Part shown: positions 12,183 to 20,146 of the stretch, in pieces
Layout of the letters: the number at the start of each line of letters is the position of its first letter
Position numbering within the stretch: the stretch's first letter is position 1
Origin: Pseudomonas cavernicola
GTDB taxonomy: Bacteria > Pseudomonadota > Gammaproteobacteria > Pseudomonadales > Pseudomonadaceae
DNA length: 64,000 bases
Reading direction: 5' to 3'
Assembly (NCBI RefSeq): GCF_003596405.1
Contig: NZ_QYUR01000006.1
Span: forward strand, 1,054,001 to 1,118,000
Program-made: the position numbers and the translations under genes
Notes under the pieces: generated by a model
Database searches by the model: none
What the model was told of the DNA's origin: nothing
Seen by the model: only the letters and a program-made list of their open reading frames with translations

Positions 12183-12386
12183 TTAGAACCTGTTCAAGAT
12201 CGTCGCGAGCGCAGGTCAAGCAAGGCGCAACGCAGCGAAGCGGAGTAACAGCCGAAGGCTGGCCCGCAGGGCGAGCGTAGCGAGTCAAACAGGCGAGGAA
12301 GCGGAGTTTACGAGTGGTAAATGAGCATTCCGAGCCTGTTTTCAACGCAGCATGGCCAAGCGCAGCAAATATTGAACAGGTTCTTA
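12183..12386. mobile_element. MITE-like element with terminal inverted repeats
   Basis: A 198-base segment is bounded by the perfect 12-bp inverted repeats GAACCTGTTCAA (12186-12197) and TTGAACAGGTTC (12372-12383). Direct TTA triplets flank it (12183-12185 and 12384-12386), consistent with a 3-bp target duplication. It contains no gene. The inside is rich in short GCG/AAGC motifs (GCGAAGCGGAG, GCGAGCGTAGCGAG) that can fold. It fits a non-autonomous miniature transposable element. I saw no second copy in this window. Confidence 0.75.
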
Positions 12387-12422
12387 GCGGCCAATGCTAG
12401 GCTGCCTCACCCTTAGGACAGG

Positions 12423-12737
12423 ATGCCCACTTCTATGAGAACGTCTCTTACCCTGCTCTGTCTGCCGCTGCTCCTGCTGGCCGGTGAAAGCTTCGCCTCG
12501 ATCCGCTGTGACAAAGGCATCGCCAGCGAAGGTGACCGCACCAGTGAAGTTCTGAGCAAATGCGGCGAACCTGCCAGCCGTGACTTCATCGGTTATTCCC
12601 AGACCCGCACCGGTAACCGGCGTCAGGAGGTTGAGGTGGAAGAGTGGGTCTATGGCCCGCGGAGTGGCGGTATGTTGTACTTCCTCAGATTCGAAGGCGG
12701 CCGCCTGAAGAGCATCGAGAGCAAGCGCGGCAATTGA
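12423..12737 (+). CDS. Small secreted DUF2845 protein, copy 2
   Basis: A 104-residue paralog of the gene at 11871. It has signal peptide LTLLCLPLLLLAGESFA, cysteine motifs IRCDKGI and SKCGEP, core SRDFIGYSQ, and the ending VEEWVYGPRSGGMLYFLRF with KSIESKRGN. Two starts are possible, ATG 12423 (only 4 bases after AGGA) and ATG 12435 (16 bases after it); signal peptide length fits either. The rhomboid protease gene follows after 29 bases, so the two may be co-transcribed. Function unknown. Confidence 0.82.
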   Translation: MPTSMRTSLTLLCLPLLLLAGESFASIRCDKGIASEGDRTSEVLSKCGEPASRDFIGYSQTRTGNRRQEVEVEEWVYGPRSGGMLYFLRFEGGRLKSIESKRGN

Positions 12738-12766
12738 GCCCCCACCATCGCCAAGGAAGGCTGTAG

Positions 12767-14221
12767 ATGCTGATTCTCCCCGCCGAACACCCGCTGGACT
12801 GGAAAAAGCCACCGGTCATTACCCTGCTGCTGATTCTGCTCAATGTGCTGATTTACTTCGGCTACCAGAGCGGTGATAGCGAGCGCGAAGCCACTGCGGT
12901 GAAAACCTATCTCGATGGCGGCCTGCTCAACCGCGAACGCAGCTTGTTTCTCGAAGCATTCAGCGCCCGTCACCGGCTCGATCTCAACCAGCAAAAAGCC
13001 CTCGACGCCATGCGCCGGCCGAAACTCGCCGAGCTGATCCTCGGTGACCTGCAGTTTGAAAACAATCTGCATCACAACCCCGCCTATCAGGCCGATCCTG
13101 CCTGGCAGGCCGCACGGCAAAAAGCCGAGGCTGCCCGCGACAAACTGAGCAACATGCGCTTCGGCTTCATTCCAGCGAAATTCAGCGTCCAAGGCCTGTT
13201 CGGCGCAATGTTCCTGCATGCCGACTTCGGCCACCTGGCCGGCAACATGCTATTTCTGTTCATCTTCGGCTTTGCCCTGGAAATCGCGCTGGGCCGCTGG
13301 GTCTACCTGGGGCTATATCTGCTCAGCGGTGTGGCCTCGCACCTGCTGTGGTGGATCATGGACCCGGTATGGGTCACCGGGATTGGCGCCTCCGGGGCGA
13401 TCTCCGGGCTGATGGGCATGTATCTGGGCATCTATGGATTGCGGCGGATCAACTTCTTCTACTGGCTGGGCCCGCTGTTCGGCTACTTCCGCGCGCCGGC
13501 CCTGTGGATTCTGCCGGTGTGGATGGGTAAGGAGCTGTATGGCCTGCTACTCGCCGACGACCATGTGAACTATTACGCCCACCTCGGTGGCATGGGCGCC
13601 GGCTTTCTCGCAGTCTGGTTACCACGCCTGGGCGGCACGCTAAAAGTCGACGAAGCCTATCTGCACAAAGAAGACCCGGATGCACCATTCAAGCGCGAGT
13701 TGGCTGGGCTGGATCAACTGATCGGACGCTTTGCCCTGGATCAAGCCGCCCCCCGCGGGCTGGATTTGCTGAACCGTTACCCTGGGCGGTTGTTGTTGCT
13801 GGAGCGCCTCTACCCAGTGGCGAAGAGTCGCCAGGACAACGCCCTGATGAGCGCCCTGCTAAAACAATTCTTCCTCCTGCCGGAACAACCGGCCGGCCTG
13901 CCGCTGCTACTGCGCTTGGCCGACGACAGTCGCGACCCGCAGCAGCGCATGCTGCAACACCCCGCCGTGCAGTTACACCTGCTGCAACGTCTGTTGCGCG
14001 TAACCGAGGGCCCACGCGCCCTAGCCGCCTGGCGCAAGTTAAGCCAGGCCAAAGCACACCCAACTCAACTGCCGGCGCTGACCCTGCAATTGGCTAAGTT
14101 GCTGGGGCAGCGCGGTGATCTACAGGGCATTGCCGAGCTGAGCCGTTTTCTCCACGGCACTTATCCGCAAGCCGAACAGACCCAGCAACTGAGCCTGTAT
14201 CGGCAGCACCTGGCTCGCTGA
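12767..14221 (+). CDS. Rhomboid-family intramembrane serine protease
   Basis: An integral membrane protease expected to cleave transmembrane segments. The 484-residue protein has a first helix at about 17-35, then a soluble insert of roughly 100 residues. The rhomboid core follows: FLHADFGHLAGNMLFLFIFG, the nucleophile Ser209 in GIGASGAISGLMG, and the catalytic His272 in YYAHLGGMGAGF. From about residue 310 it carries a long cytoplasmic C-terminal region of Leu-rich helical repeats, which may be a TPR-like binding surface; this makes it much longer than the minimal family. An AAGGAAGG ribosome site precedes the ATG. Substrates are unknown; the adjacent DUF2845 gene may share its transcript. 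Confidence 0.9.
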   Translation: MLILPAEHPLDWKKPPVITLLLILLNVLIYFGYQSGDSEREATAVKTYLDGGLLNRERSLFLEAFSARHRLDLNQQKALDAMRRPKLAELILGDLQFENNLHHNPAYQADPAWQAARQKAEAARDKLSNMRFGFIPAKFSVQGLFGAMFLHADFGHLAGNMLFLFIFGFALEIALGRWVYLGLYLLSGVASHLLWWIMDPVWVTGIGASGAISGLMGMYLGIYGLRRINFFYWLGPLFGYFRAPALWILPVWMGKELYGLLLADDHVNYYAHLGGMGAGFLAVWLPRLGGTLKVDEAYLHKEDPDAPFKRELAGLDQLIGRFALDQAAPRGLDLLNRYPGRLLLLERLYPVAKSRQDNALMSALLKQFFLLPEQPAGLPLLLRLADDSRDPQQRMLQHPAVQLHLLQRLLRVTEGPRALAAWRKLSQAKAHPTQLPALTLQLAKLLGQRGDLQGIAELSRFLHGTYPQAEQTQQLSLYRQHLAR

Positions 14222-14256
14222 ATGCAACAGGCCCCCCTCCAACCGTTAAGGACAAC

Positions 14257-14380
14257 TGTAGGTTGGCGCTGATGTAGGTTGGCGCTGAACGCAGTGATGC
14301 CCAACAAGGAGTCGCTCCGCGACTCCCGTGCTCGAGTTTGAACCTGACCGCCCAACCTTGCAGGCCGGTTGTTGGGCATC
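14257..14380. repeat. Tandem and inverted repeat region
   Basis: TGTAGGTTGGCGCTGA occurs twice in tandem (14257-14272 and 14273-14288). Downstream GATGCCCAAC (14296-14305) is repeated inverted as GTTGGGCATC (14371-14380). This is a dispersed Pseudomonas-type intergenic repeat. It fills the 250-base gap between two convergent genes and I see no coding content in it. Confidence 0.65.
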
Positions 14381-14471
14381 GCCTTCGGCTTTGCGCAGCT
14401 CCTGCACGATTATCCAACGCTTAAGCGATCGGTATTACCCCTCCAACCGTGTGTCGCCATCGGCTACGTGT

Positions 14472-15887
14472 TCAGGTGTTAGCCGCCAGCCGGGCGACTG
14501 TCGCCTCTAGTGCAGCCACTTCCGCCAGCAGCGGTGATTGCGGGTAACGCGTGCGCACAAAAACCAGCAGCTTCTGAGCCGACTCGACTTGCCCCAGGCC
14601 CTCGGCAAAACCTCGCGCCGCCAGCAGGTAAGCCCGGGGGATGTGGGGATACTCGGGGAAACGTTGGTGCAAATTACGCAGCAGGCTCAGGCCTTCACGG
14701 GTCTTATGCCGATCCAGTAGCGCACCGGCCAGCCGCTCGCAAACCAGCGCATCTTCGGGCATAAAGTCCGCCTTGAACTGGCGCGCATTGAGCAGTGCGG
14801 TAGCCGCTTGCGCCGGGTTCATCCGCGTAGCCAACGGCAGATAGTGCGCCAGGTGACGCAGACAACGCTCACGGGCATTCAAGCCATACAACAGTTGATG
14901 GAAACGCTCATTCAACTTGAGGTCGTCTGGATCACGCGCCAGTGCGGCGGTCAGCGTTTCCAGAGCCTGGCCACTCTGGCCTTCCTTCAGGCGAATCTCG
15001 GCCTCGGCCAACGCTCGGCGACGCAGATACTCGGCTGCCGGAAAACCGGTCTGGCTGTCTTCCTCGGCAATCGCATAACCAAGAGCCCCCTGATACTGGA
15101 ACACCGCATAGCCCATGATGGCGCACATCACCACGCCGAAATAACCGAAGAGGAAGGCCGCTACCGGCACCAGTACCACTCGCGGCAGGCCATGGGAAAG
15201 CATGTAGGTCACCCAACTCGGCGACTGCCAAAGGATGAACAGAAAGGCGCAGAGGATCAGATAGCGCCAACCCATGGCCTTGATCACCTGCCCCACTTCG
15301 TCCGGGCTCAACGCCGCACTCAAGGTCTTATCCAAGGCCAGGCGAATGATGCTGGCCGGCAGCACCAACAACAGGCCGATATTCACCGCCCAGTACAGCG
15401 CCTCACTGTCGAAGTCGGCCGCCAGCCAAAGCGTCGCGAAAGAGAGGAAGAACACCACCAACTGCTTGAAGAACAGCCCGAAACCCTCGCCGACAAAAGC
15501 GCTAAGCAGGCTCGGCGCCTGCTTTTGCGCCTCACTGTTGGCCTCGATCACGCTGTAGAAATACTTGGTGGCGATGCTGAACAGGACGAACCAAAGCAGT
15601 ATCGAACGCGGCATAAACAGGCTGGCCAGCGCCAATACCGCACTAAACGCCAGAGGCCCGGCTTGCAGGCCATAGGCGAAAAAACGCGGAATCCGCTCCC
15701 AGAAGGGCTGGGCACTGTTAGCCGCCCCGAGAAAGCTGAGCTTGCTCCGGCACAAGGGGCAGGTCGGTGTCTCATCCGGGGCGTCGGCATTCAGCGGGAT
15801 ACAACAGTCGCCAAAATGCCGCTGACAGGGCACGCAGTGCCAGGTGGCGGGATGTGCCGGGTGATAGTGGCAGAGAGTCTTATCCAT
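14472..15887 (-). CDS. Zinc-finger, multi-pass membrane protein with C-terminal helical repeats
   Basis: I do not recognise a named gene. The 471-residue protein starts with a Cys/His-rich module (CHYHPAHPATWHCVPCQRHFG, then CCIPL and CPLC) that looks like a B-box/zinc-ribbon. About six hydrophobic segments follow between residues 70 and 285. The C-terminal half (about 300-470) is alanine- and leucine-rich with periodic helices (EIRLKEGQSGQALETLTAAL, LLRNLHQRFPEYPHIPRAYL), which suggests TPR repeats. An AAGGA site precedes ATG 15887. It converges with the rhomboid gene and lies downstream of pnp, from which it is separated by a strong terminator. A membrane-bound scaffolding role is only a guess. 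Confidence 0.7.
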   Translation of the reverse strand: MDKTLCHYHPAHPATWHCVPCQRHFGDCCIPLNADAPDETPTCPLCRSKLSFLGAANSAQPFWERIPRFFAYGLQAGPLAFSAVLALASLFMPRSILLWFVLFSIATKYFYSVIEANSEAQKQAPSLLSAFVGEGFGLFFKQLVVFFLSFATLWLAADFDSEALYWAVNIGLLLVLPASIIRLALDKTLSAALSPDEVGQVIKAMGWRYLILCAFLFILWQSPSWVTYMLSHGLPRVVLVPVAAFLFGYFGVVMCAIMGYAVFQYQGALGYAIAEEDSQTGFPAAEYLRRRALAEAEIRLKEGQSGQALETLTAALARDPDDLKLNERFHQLLYGLNARERCLRHLAHYLPLATRMNPAQAATALLNARQFKADFMPEDALVCERLAGALLDRHKTREGLSLLRNLHQRFPEYPHIPRAYLLAARGFAEGLGQVESAQKLLVFVRTRYPQSPLLAEVAALEATVARLAANT

Positions 15888-15934
15888 GAACGGTGCATTC
15901 CTTGTCGAGTACAGCGAGCGATGCCTATTCTCCA

Positions 15935-15967
15935 GGCAAAAAAAGAGGGCCCGCAAGGGCCCTCTTT
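15935..15967 (-). terminator. pnp: Intrinsic terminator after pnp
   Basis: On the minus strand an 11-bp stem AAAGAGGGCCC / GGGCCCTCTTT with a 4-base loop runs into seven T residues. It lies 24 bases after the pnp stop and ends the translation-gene cluster. Confidence 0.92.
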
Positions 15968-15990
15968 CTCAGCATTAGCGAAGTTCGGGA

Positions 15991-18096
15991 TTAAACGCCC
16001 GAAGCCTCGGCAGCCGCTACGTCTTTGATCGACAGTTTGATACGGCCGCGGTTGTCCACGTCGAGTACCAGAACTTTGACTTCCTGACCTTCTTTCAGCA
16101 CGTCGGTGACTTTCTCGACACGCTGATCGCTCAGCATCGAGATGTGCACCAAGCCATCTTTGCCCGGCAGGATGTTGACGAATGCGCCGAAGTCGACGAT
16201 GCGTTCAACCTTGCCGACGTAGATCTTGCCGATCTCGGCTTCCGCGGTGATACCCAGTACGCGCTGACGCGCGGCCTCTGCAGCTTCCTTGGTTTCGCCG
16301 AAGATCTTGATGCTGCCGTCGTCTTCGATGTCGATCGAAGCCTTGGTCTCTTCGCAAATAGCACGGATGGTAGCGCCGCCCTTGCCGATGACGTCGCGGA
16401 TTTTGTCCTGATCGATCTTCATCGCGATCATGGTCGGAGCGTTAGCCGACAACTCGGTACGCGACTCAGCGATCACCTGGTTCATCTGACCGAGGATGTT
16501 CAGGCGAGCTTCCAGGGCTTGGCCCAGGGCGATCTCCATGATTTCTTCGGTGATGCCGTTGATCTTGATGTCCATCTGCAGCGCAGTAACGCCTTTAGCG
16601 GTACCGGCTACCTTGAAGTCCATGTCGCCGAGGTGGTCTTCGTCACCGAGGATGTCGGTGAGGATGGCGAATTTCTCGCCCTCTTTCACCAGACCCATGG
16701 CGATACCGGCAACCGGCGCCTTCATCGGTACGCCTGCGTCCATCAACGCCAGGGAAGCACCGCAAACGGAGGCCATGGAGCTGGAGCCGTTGGACTCGGT
16801 AATTTCCGAGACTACGCGGATGGTGTAGGGGAACACGTCAGCCGCCGGCAGCATTGCCTGCACACTGCGACGAGCCAGACGGCCGTGACCGATTTCGCGG
16901 CGACCGGCGCCACCCATACGACCGCACTCACCTACCGAGTAGGGAGGGAAGTTGTAGTGCAGCATGAAGGGGTCTTTGCGCTCGCCTTCGAGGGTGTCGA
17001 GCAGCTGTGCGTCACGGGCAGTACCCAGGGTCGCAACCACCAGGGCCTGAGTTTCGCCACGGGTGAACAGCGCCGAACCGTGGGTTTTGCTCAGCACGCC
17101 GACTTCGATGTTCAGCGGACGCACGGTACGGGTATCGCGGCCATCGATACGCGGTTTGCCGTTGACGATATTCTCGCGCACGGTGCGGTATTCGATTTCG
17201 CCGAAAGCGTCTTTGACTTCGCCAGCGGACGGCTGACCTTCAGCACCGGAGAGCTTCGCAACCACCTGGTCGCGCAACTCGCCGAGACGGCCATAGCGCT
17301 CGTGCTTGACGGTGAGGGTGTAGGCCTGGGAGATCGCTTCACCGAACTCGGCGCGAATGGCGTCGAGCAGCACGGTGTTCTTGGCCTGGGCTTTCCAGTC
17401 CCAAGTCGGCTTGCCCACTTCGGCAGCCAACTCAGCAACAGCCTTGACCACAGCCTGGAACTCGTCGTGGGCGAACAGCACTGCGCCGAGCATCTGGTCT
17501 TCGGTCAGTTCTTTAGCTTCCGATTCAACCATCAGTACGGCGTCAGCGGTACCGGCTACGACCATGTCCAGGCTGGAAGCCTTGAGCTGCTCGTAAGTCG
17601 GGTTCAACAAGTAACCGGTGCTTTCATGGAAGGCTACGCGAGCGGCGCCAATCGGGCCTTCGAACGGAATGCCGGAGATGGCCAGAGCGGCCGAGGTACC
17701 GATCATGGCAGCAACGTCCGGATCGGTCTTCTTGCTGGTCGACACGACGGTGCAGATAACCTGCACTTCGTTCATGAAGCCTTCTGGAAAGAGCGGACGG
17801 ATCGGACGGTCGATCAGACGCGAAGTCAGCGTCTCTTTCTCGGACGGGCGCGCTTCACGCTTGAAGAAGCCACCTGGGATTTTGCCAGCAGCGTAGGTTT
17901 TTTCTTGGTAATGCACGGAGAGCGGGAAGAAGCCCTTGCTCGGGTCAGCCTGCTTGGCGCCAACCACAGTCACCAATACGCTGACGTCGTCGTCAACGGT
18001 GACCAATACTGCGCCGGAGGCTTGACGGGCGATACGGCCAGTCTCGAGGGTGACGGTCGATTGACCGAACTGGAATTTCTTGATTACCGGGTTCAC
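15991..18096 (-). CDS. pnp: Polynucleotide phosphorylase
   Basis: Phosphorolytic 3'-5' exoribonuclease and degradosome component. The 701 residues show two RNase PH domains (first around [20 protein letters not shown]; second with [20 protein letters not shown] and [19 protein letters not shown]), then a KH domain ([19 protein letters not shown]) and a C-terminal S1 domain ([19 protein letters not shown]). The start is GTG at 18096 with AAGGT upstream. It follows rpsO on the same strand, as in other gammaproteobacteria, where pnp autoregulates through its own leader. Confidence 0.98.
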   Translation of the reverse strand: MNPVIKKFQFGQSTVTLETGRIARQASGAVLVTVDDDVSVLVTVVGAKQADPSKGFFPLSVHYQEKTYAAGKIPGGFFKREARPSEKETLTSRLIDRPIRPLFPEGFMNEVQVICTVVSTSKKTDPDVAAMIGTSAALAISGIPFEGPIGAARVAFHESTGYLLNPTYEQLKASSLDMVVAGTADAVLMVESEAKELTEDQMLGAVLFAHDEFQAVVKAVAELAAEVGKPTWDWKAQAKNTVLLDAIRAEFGEAISQAYTLTVKHERYGRLGELRDQVVAKLSGAEGQPSAGEVKDAFGEIEYRTVRENIVNGKPRIDGRDTRTVRPLNIEVGVLSKTHGSALFTRGETQALVVATLGTARDAQLLDTLEGERKDPFMLHYNFPPYSVGECGRMGGAGRREIGHGRLARRSVQAMLPAADVFPYTIRVVSEITESNGSSSMASVCGASLALMDAGVPMKAPVAGIAMGLVKEGEKFAILTDILGDEDHLGDMDFKVAGTAKGVTALQMDIKINGITEEIMEIALGQALEARLNILGQMNQVIAESRTELSANAPTMIAMKIDQDKIRDVIGKGGATIRAICEETKASIDIEDDGSIKIFGETKEAAEAARQRVLGITAEAEIGKIYVGKVERIVDFGAFVNILPGKDGLVHISMLSDQRVEKVTDVLKEGQEVKVLVLDVDNRGRIKLSIKDVAAAEASGV

Positions 18097-18286
18097 GGTG
18101 TTGTTACCTTCTATTTGCCTTGGGGAAATCTGTGTCTTGCGTAATTTGTGGGCAACGACGGGATTCGGACCCGAGGGCTGTCCAGATAAAACTTGAGGCT
18201 GGAAGCCTGCCCCTACTCACCGGGGCGCCCTATAACGGCAGGCCCAACAAATAGCGACAAACAACCAACCTCTAGCAACGTCGGTA
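18097..18286 (-). promoter_or_regulatory. rpsO-pnp intergenic leader with hairpin
   Basis: This 190-base spacer carries a stem with arms GCCTGCC (18205-18211) and GGCAGGC (18237-18243), enclosing an inner CCCC/GGGG pairing. In enterobacteria the equivalent region holds the RNase III processing site used for pnp autoregulation. That this hairpin has the same role here is inference from position only. Confidence 0.45.
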
Positions 18287-18556
18287 TTAGCGACGCAGAC
18301 CCAGGCGACCGATCAGGGCGCTGTAACGAGTGGTGTCCTTACCTTTCAGGTAATCCAGCAGCTTACGACGCTGGTTTACCATACGGATCAGGCCACGACG
18401 CGAGTGGTGGTCTTTACCGTTGGCCTTGAAGTGGCCTTGCAGCTTGTTGATGTTGGCGGTCAGCAGTGCAACTTGCACTTCCGGAGAACCGGTGTCGCCT
18501 ACAGCTTGCTGGTAGTCAGTTACGATTTGGGCTTTTTCTTCAACGCTGAGTGCCAT
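18287..18556 (-). CDS. rpsO: 30S ribosomal protein S15
   Basis: Primary 16S rRNA-binding protein of the small subunit platform. The 89 residues are standard. The rRNA-binding signature is clear: [53 protein letters not shown]. It lies between truB and pnp with its own 118-base leader, which holds a small hairpin at 18609-18624. Confidence 0.99.
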   Translation of the reverse strand: MALSVEEKAQIVTDYQQAVGDTGSPEVQVALLTANINKLQGHFKANGKDHHSRRGLIRMVNQRRKLLDYLKGKDTTRYSALIGRLGLRR

Positions 18557-18608
18557 GTGGCTTCCCCTCAGTTAAGAAACCGCTTCAAAAGAGGCAGTTC
18601 CAATAGGC

Positions 18609-18624
18609 CGAGGACAAATCCTCG
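18609..18624 (-). promoter_or_regulatory. rpsO: Hairpin in the rpsO leader
   Basis: CGAGGA / TCCTCG 6-bp stem with a 4-base loop, about 50 bases before the rpsO start. S15 represses its own mRNA through leader structures in several bacteria; a similar role here is possible but not shown. A second palindrome (CGGTCA/TGACCG) spans the truB stop codon at about 18673-18687. Confidence 0.35.
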
Positions 18625-18674
18625 TATTTAAAAGTGAGATGTGACCGTGCCTATTAACAGCCACCCTCGTTCGG

Positions 18675-19592
18675 TCATTCTGACCGAATCAATCGACGTG
18701 GCGCGATTCGCCCGTCTTCGCTCACTTCACCGATACCGATGAAGCGCCCGTTGTGATCCTGCACCCGTACCATGCCGAACTTCGGCGCATCCGGGGCACG
18801 TACCGGCTGCCCATGCAGCCAATAAAACGCGCTGTGTTCCGAGAACTGCAACAGCGGCCAGTGCTCGAGCCCGCTGTCCGACGGCAGTAGAAACTGATCG
18901 ACCGCCTCGTTACCGCCTTCGGCATGAGCCTGTTCCAACGCTTCCAGGCTGACCGTCTGGGCCAGGCTGAAGGGACCTGCCTGAGTGCGCCGCAATTCTG
19001 CAACGTGGGCGCCACAACCCAGGACTTGGCCAATATCCTCGACCAAGGTGCGGATATAGGTGCCTTTGCTGCAGGCTACTGCCAGTCGCGCTTGCTCCGA
19101 CTCACAGGCCAGCAATTCCAGGCGCGCAATAGTAACAGAACGCGCTTCGCGCTCCACTACCTCACCAGCCCGCGCCAGCTTGTAGAGCGGCTGTCCATCA
19201 CGCTTTAGTGCCGAATACATCGGTGGTATCTGACTGATTTCTCCACGAAAACGGGGCAAAATCGCCTCAATATCAGCGCGACCAACGGTCACTTCGCGAC
19301 GCTCCAGCACTTCGCCTTCCGCATCGGCCGTGGTGGTCGTGACCCCCAGCTGCATGACGGTCTCATAACCCTTATCGGCATCGAGCAAGTATTGCGAGAA
19401 CTTGGTCGCCTCACCGAAGCACAGCGGTAACACGCCAGTGGCCAGCGGATCGAGGCTACCGGTATGCCCAGCTTTCTCAGCATTCAACAGCCAACGCACC
19501 TTCTGTAACGCAGCGTTGGAGCTAAAGCCTTTAGGCTTGTCGAGCAGGATGATGCCGCTGACGTTACGGCGAATACGCTTAACCTGAGCCAC
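18675..19592 (-). CDS. truB: tRNA pseudouridine(55) synthase
   Basis: Makes pseudouridine 55 in the T-loop of nearly all tRNAs. It has 305 residues. The N-terminal [20 protein letters not shown] and the catalytic aspartate motif [19 protein letters not shown] are canonical, as is [15 protein letters not shown]. The C-terminal PUA-like domain ends [17 protein letters not shown]. The start is 4 bases from the rbfA stop, so the genes are translationally close. Part of the nusA-infB-rbfA-truB-rpsO-pnp series. Confidence 0.98.
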   Translation of the reverse strand: MAQVKRIRRNVSGIILLDKPKGFSSNAALQKVRWLLNAEKAGHTGSLDPLATGVLPLCFGEATKFSQYLLDADKGYETVMQLGVTTTTADAEGEVLERREVTVGRADIEAILPRFRGEISQIPPMYSALKRDGQPLYKLARAGEVVEREARSVTIARLELLACESEQARLAVACSKGTYIRTLVEDIGQVLGCGAHVAELRRTQAGPFSLAQTVSLEALEQAHAEGGNEAVDQFLLPSDSGLEHWPLLQFSEHSAFYWLHGQPVRAPDAPKFGMVRVQDHNGRFIGIGEVSEDGRIAPRRLIRSE

Positions 19593-19596
19593 GCCT

Positions 19597-20022
19597 TTAC
19601 TCCTTGAACTCGGCCTTGACCTCGGTCTTAACCTCGACCTTGGCGTCGTCCTCAGGATGCTGGCCGTCCTCCGCCACTGCCCGCTCGATCAGCGCCGACA
19701 GGTGCGCACCGCGCATCACGCTTTCGTCGTAGTGGAAATGCAGTTGCGGCACGCTGCGCAGCTTCATCGCCCGCGCCAACTGCATGCGCAGGAAGCCGGC
19801 GGCGTCATTGAGCACCTTGATATTCTGTGCAACATCTTCAGCGCTGTCCTGGCCCATCACGGTGATGAAAATCTTCGCATGGCCAACATCACGACTCACC
19901 TCGACGGCGGTGATCGTCACCAAGCCTACGCGTGGGTCTTTGATTTCGCGCCGGATAAGCTGCGACAGTTCGCGCTGCATCTGATCGCCGATGCGTTGGG
20001 TACGGCTATATTCTTTTGCCAT
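19597..20022 (-). CDS. rbfA: Ribosome-binding factor A
   Basis: Late 30S maturation factor that acts on the 16S rRNA 5' domain and is needed for cold growth. The 141 residues begin [19 protein letters not shown]; the KH-like fold motif [24 protein letters not shown] and the [18 protein letters not shown] segment are present. The C-terminus has a charged low-complexity tail ([11 protein letters not shown]). It lies between infB and truB. Confidence 0.97.
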   Translation of the reverse strand: MAKEYSRTQRIGDQMQRELSQLIRREIKDPRVGLVTITAVEVSRDVGHAKIFITVMGQDSAEDVAQNIKVLNDAAGFLRMQLARAMKLRSVPQLHFHYDESVMRGAHLSALIERAVAEDGQHPEDDAKVEVKTEVKAEFKE

Positions 20023-20094
20023 GGTGCTTTACACCTATCACTTCTAGCCTGTCACTCTCCGCGCGGGCAAAAGCCAGGCGGTCTGAAAGCGGCA

Positions 20095-20128
20095 AACGCC
20101 CGGCCAGGCGGAAGCCGGACCGGGCGTT
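20095..20128 (-). promoter_or_regulatory. Hairpin between infB and rbfA
   Basis: A 9-bp perfect stem AACGCCCGG / CCGGGCGTT with a 16-base loop in the 124-base infB-rbfA gap. There is no T tract after it on the minus strand, so it is more likely an mRNA processing or stability element than a terminator. Confidence 0.45.
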
Positions 20129-20146
20129 GCGTATAACAGCTCGCGC

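Noticed and set aside
16144..18144. Long open frame (over 660 codons) antisense to pnp
   Set aside because: Mirror of the pnp codon pattern in GC-rich DNA; no recognisable domain, while pnp is unmistakable on the other strand.
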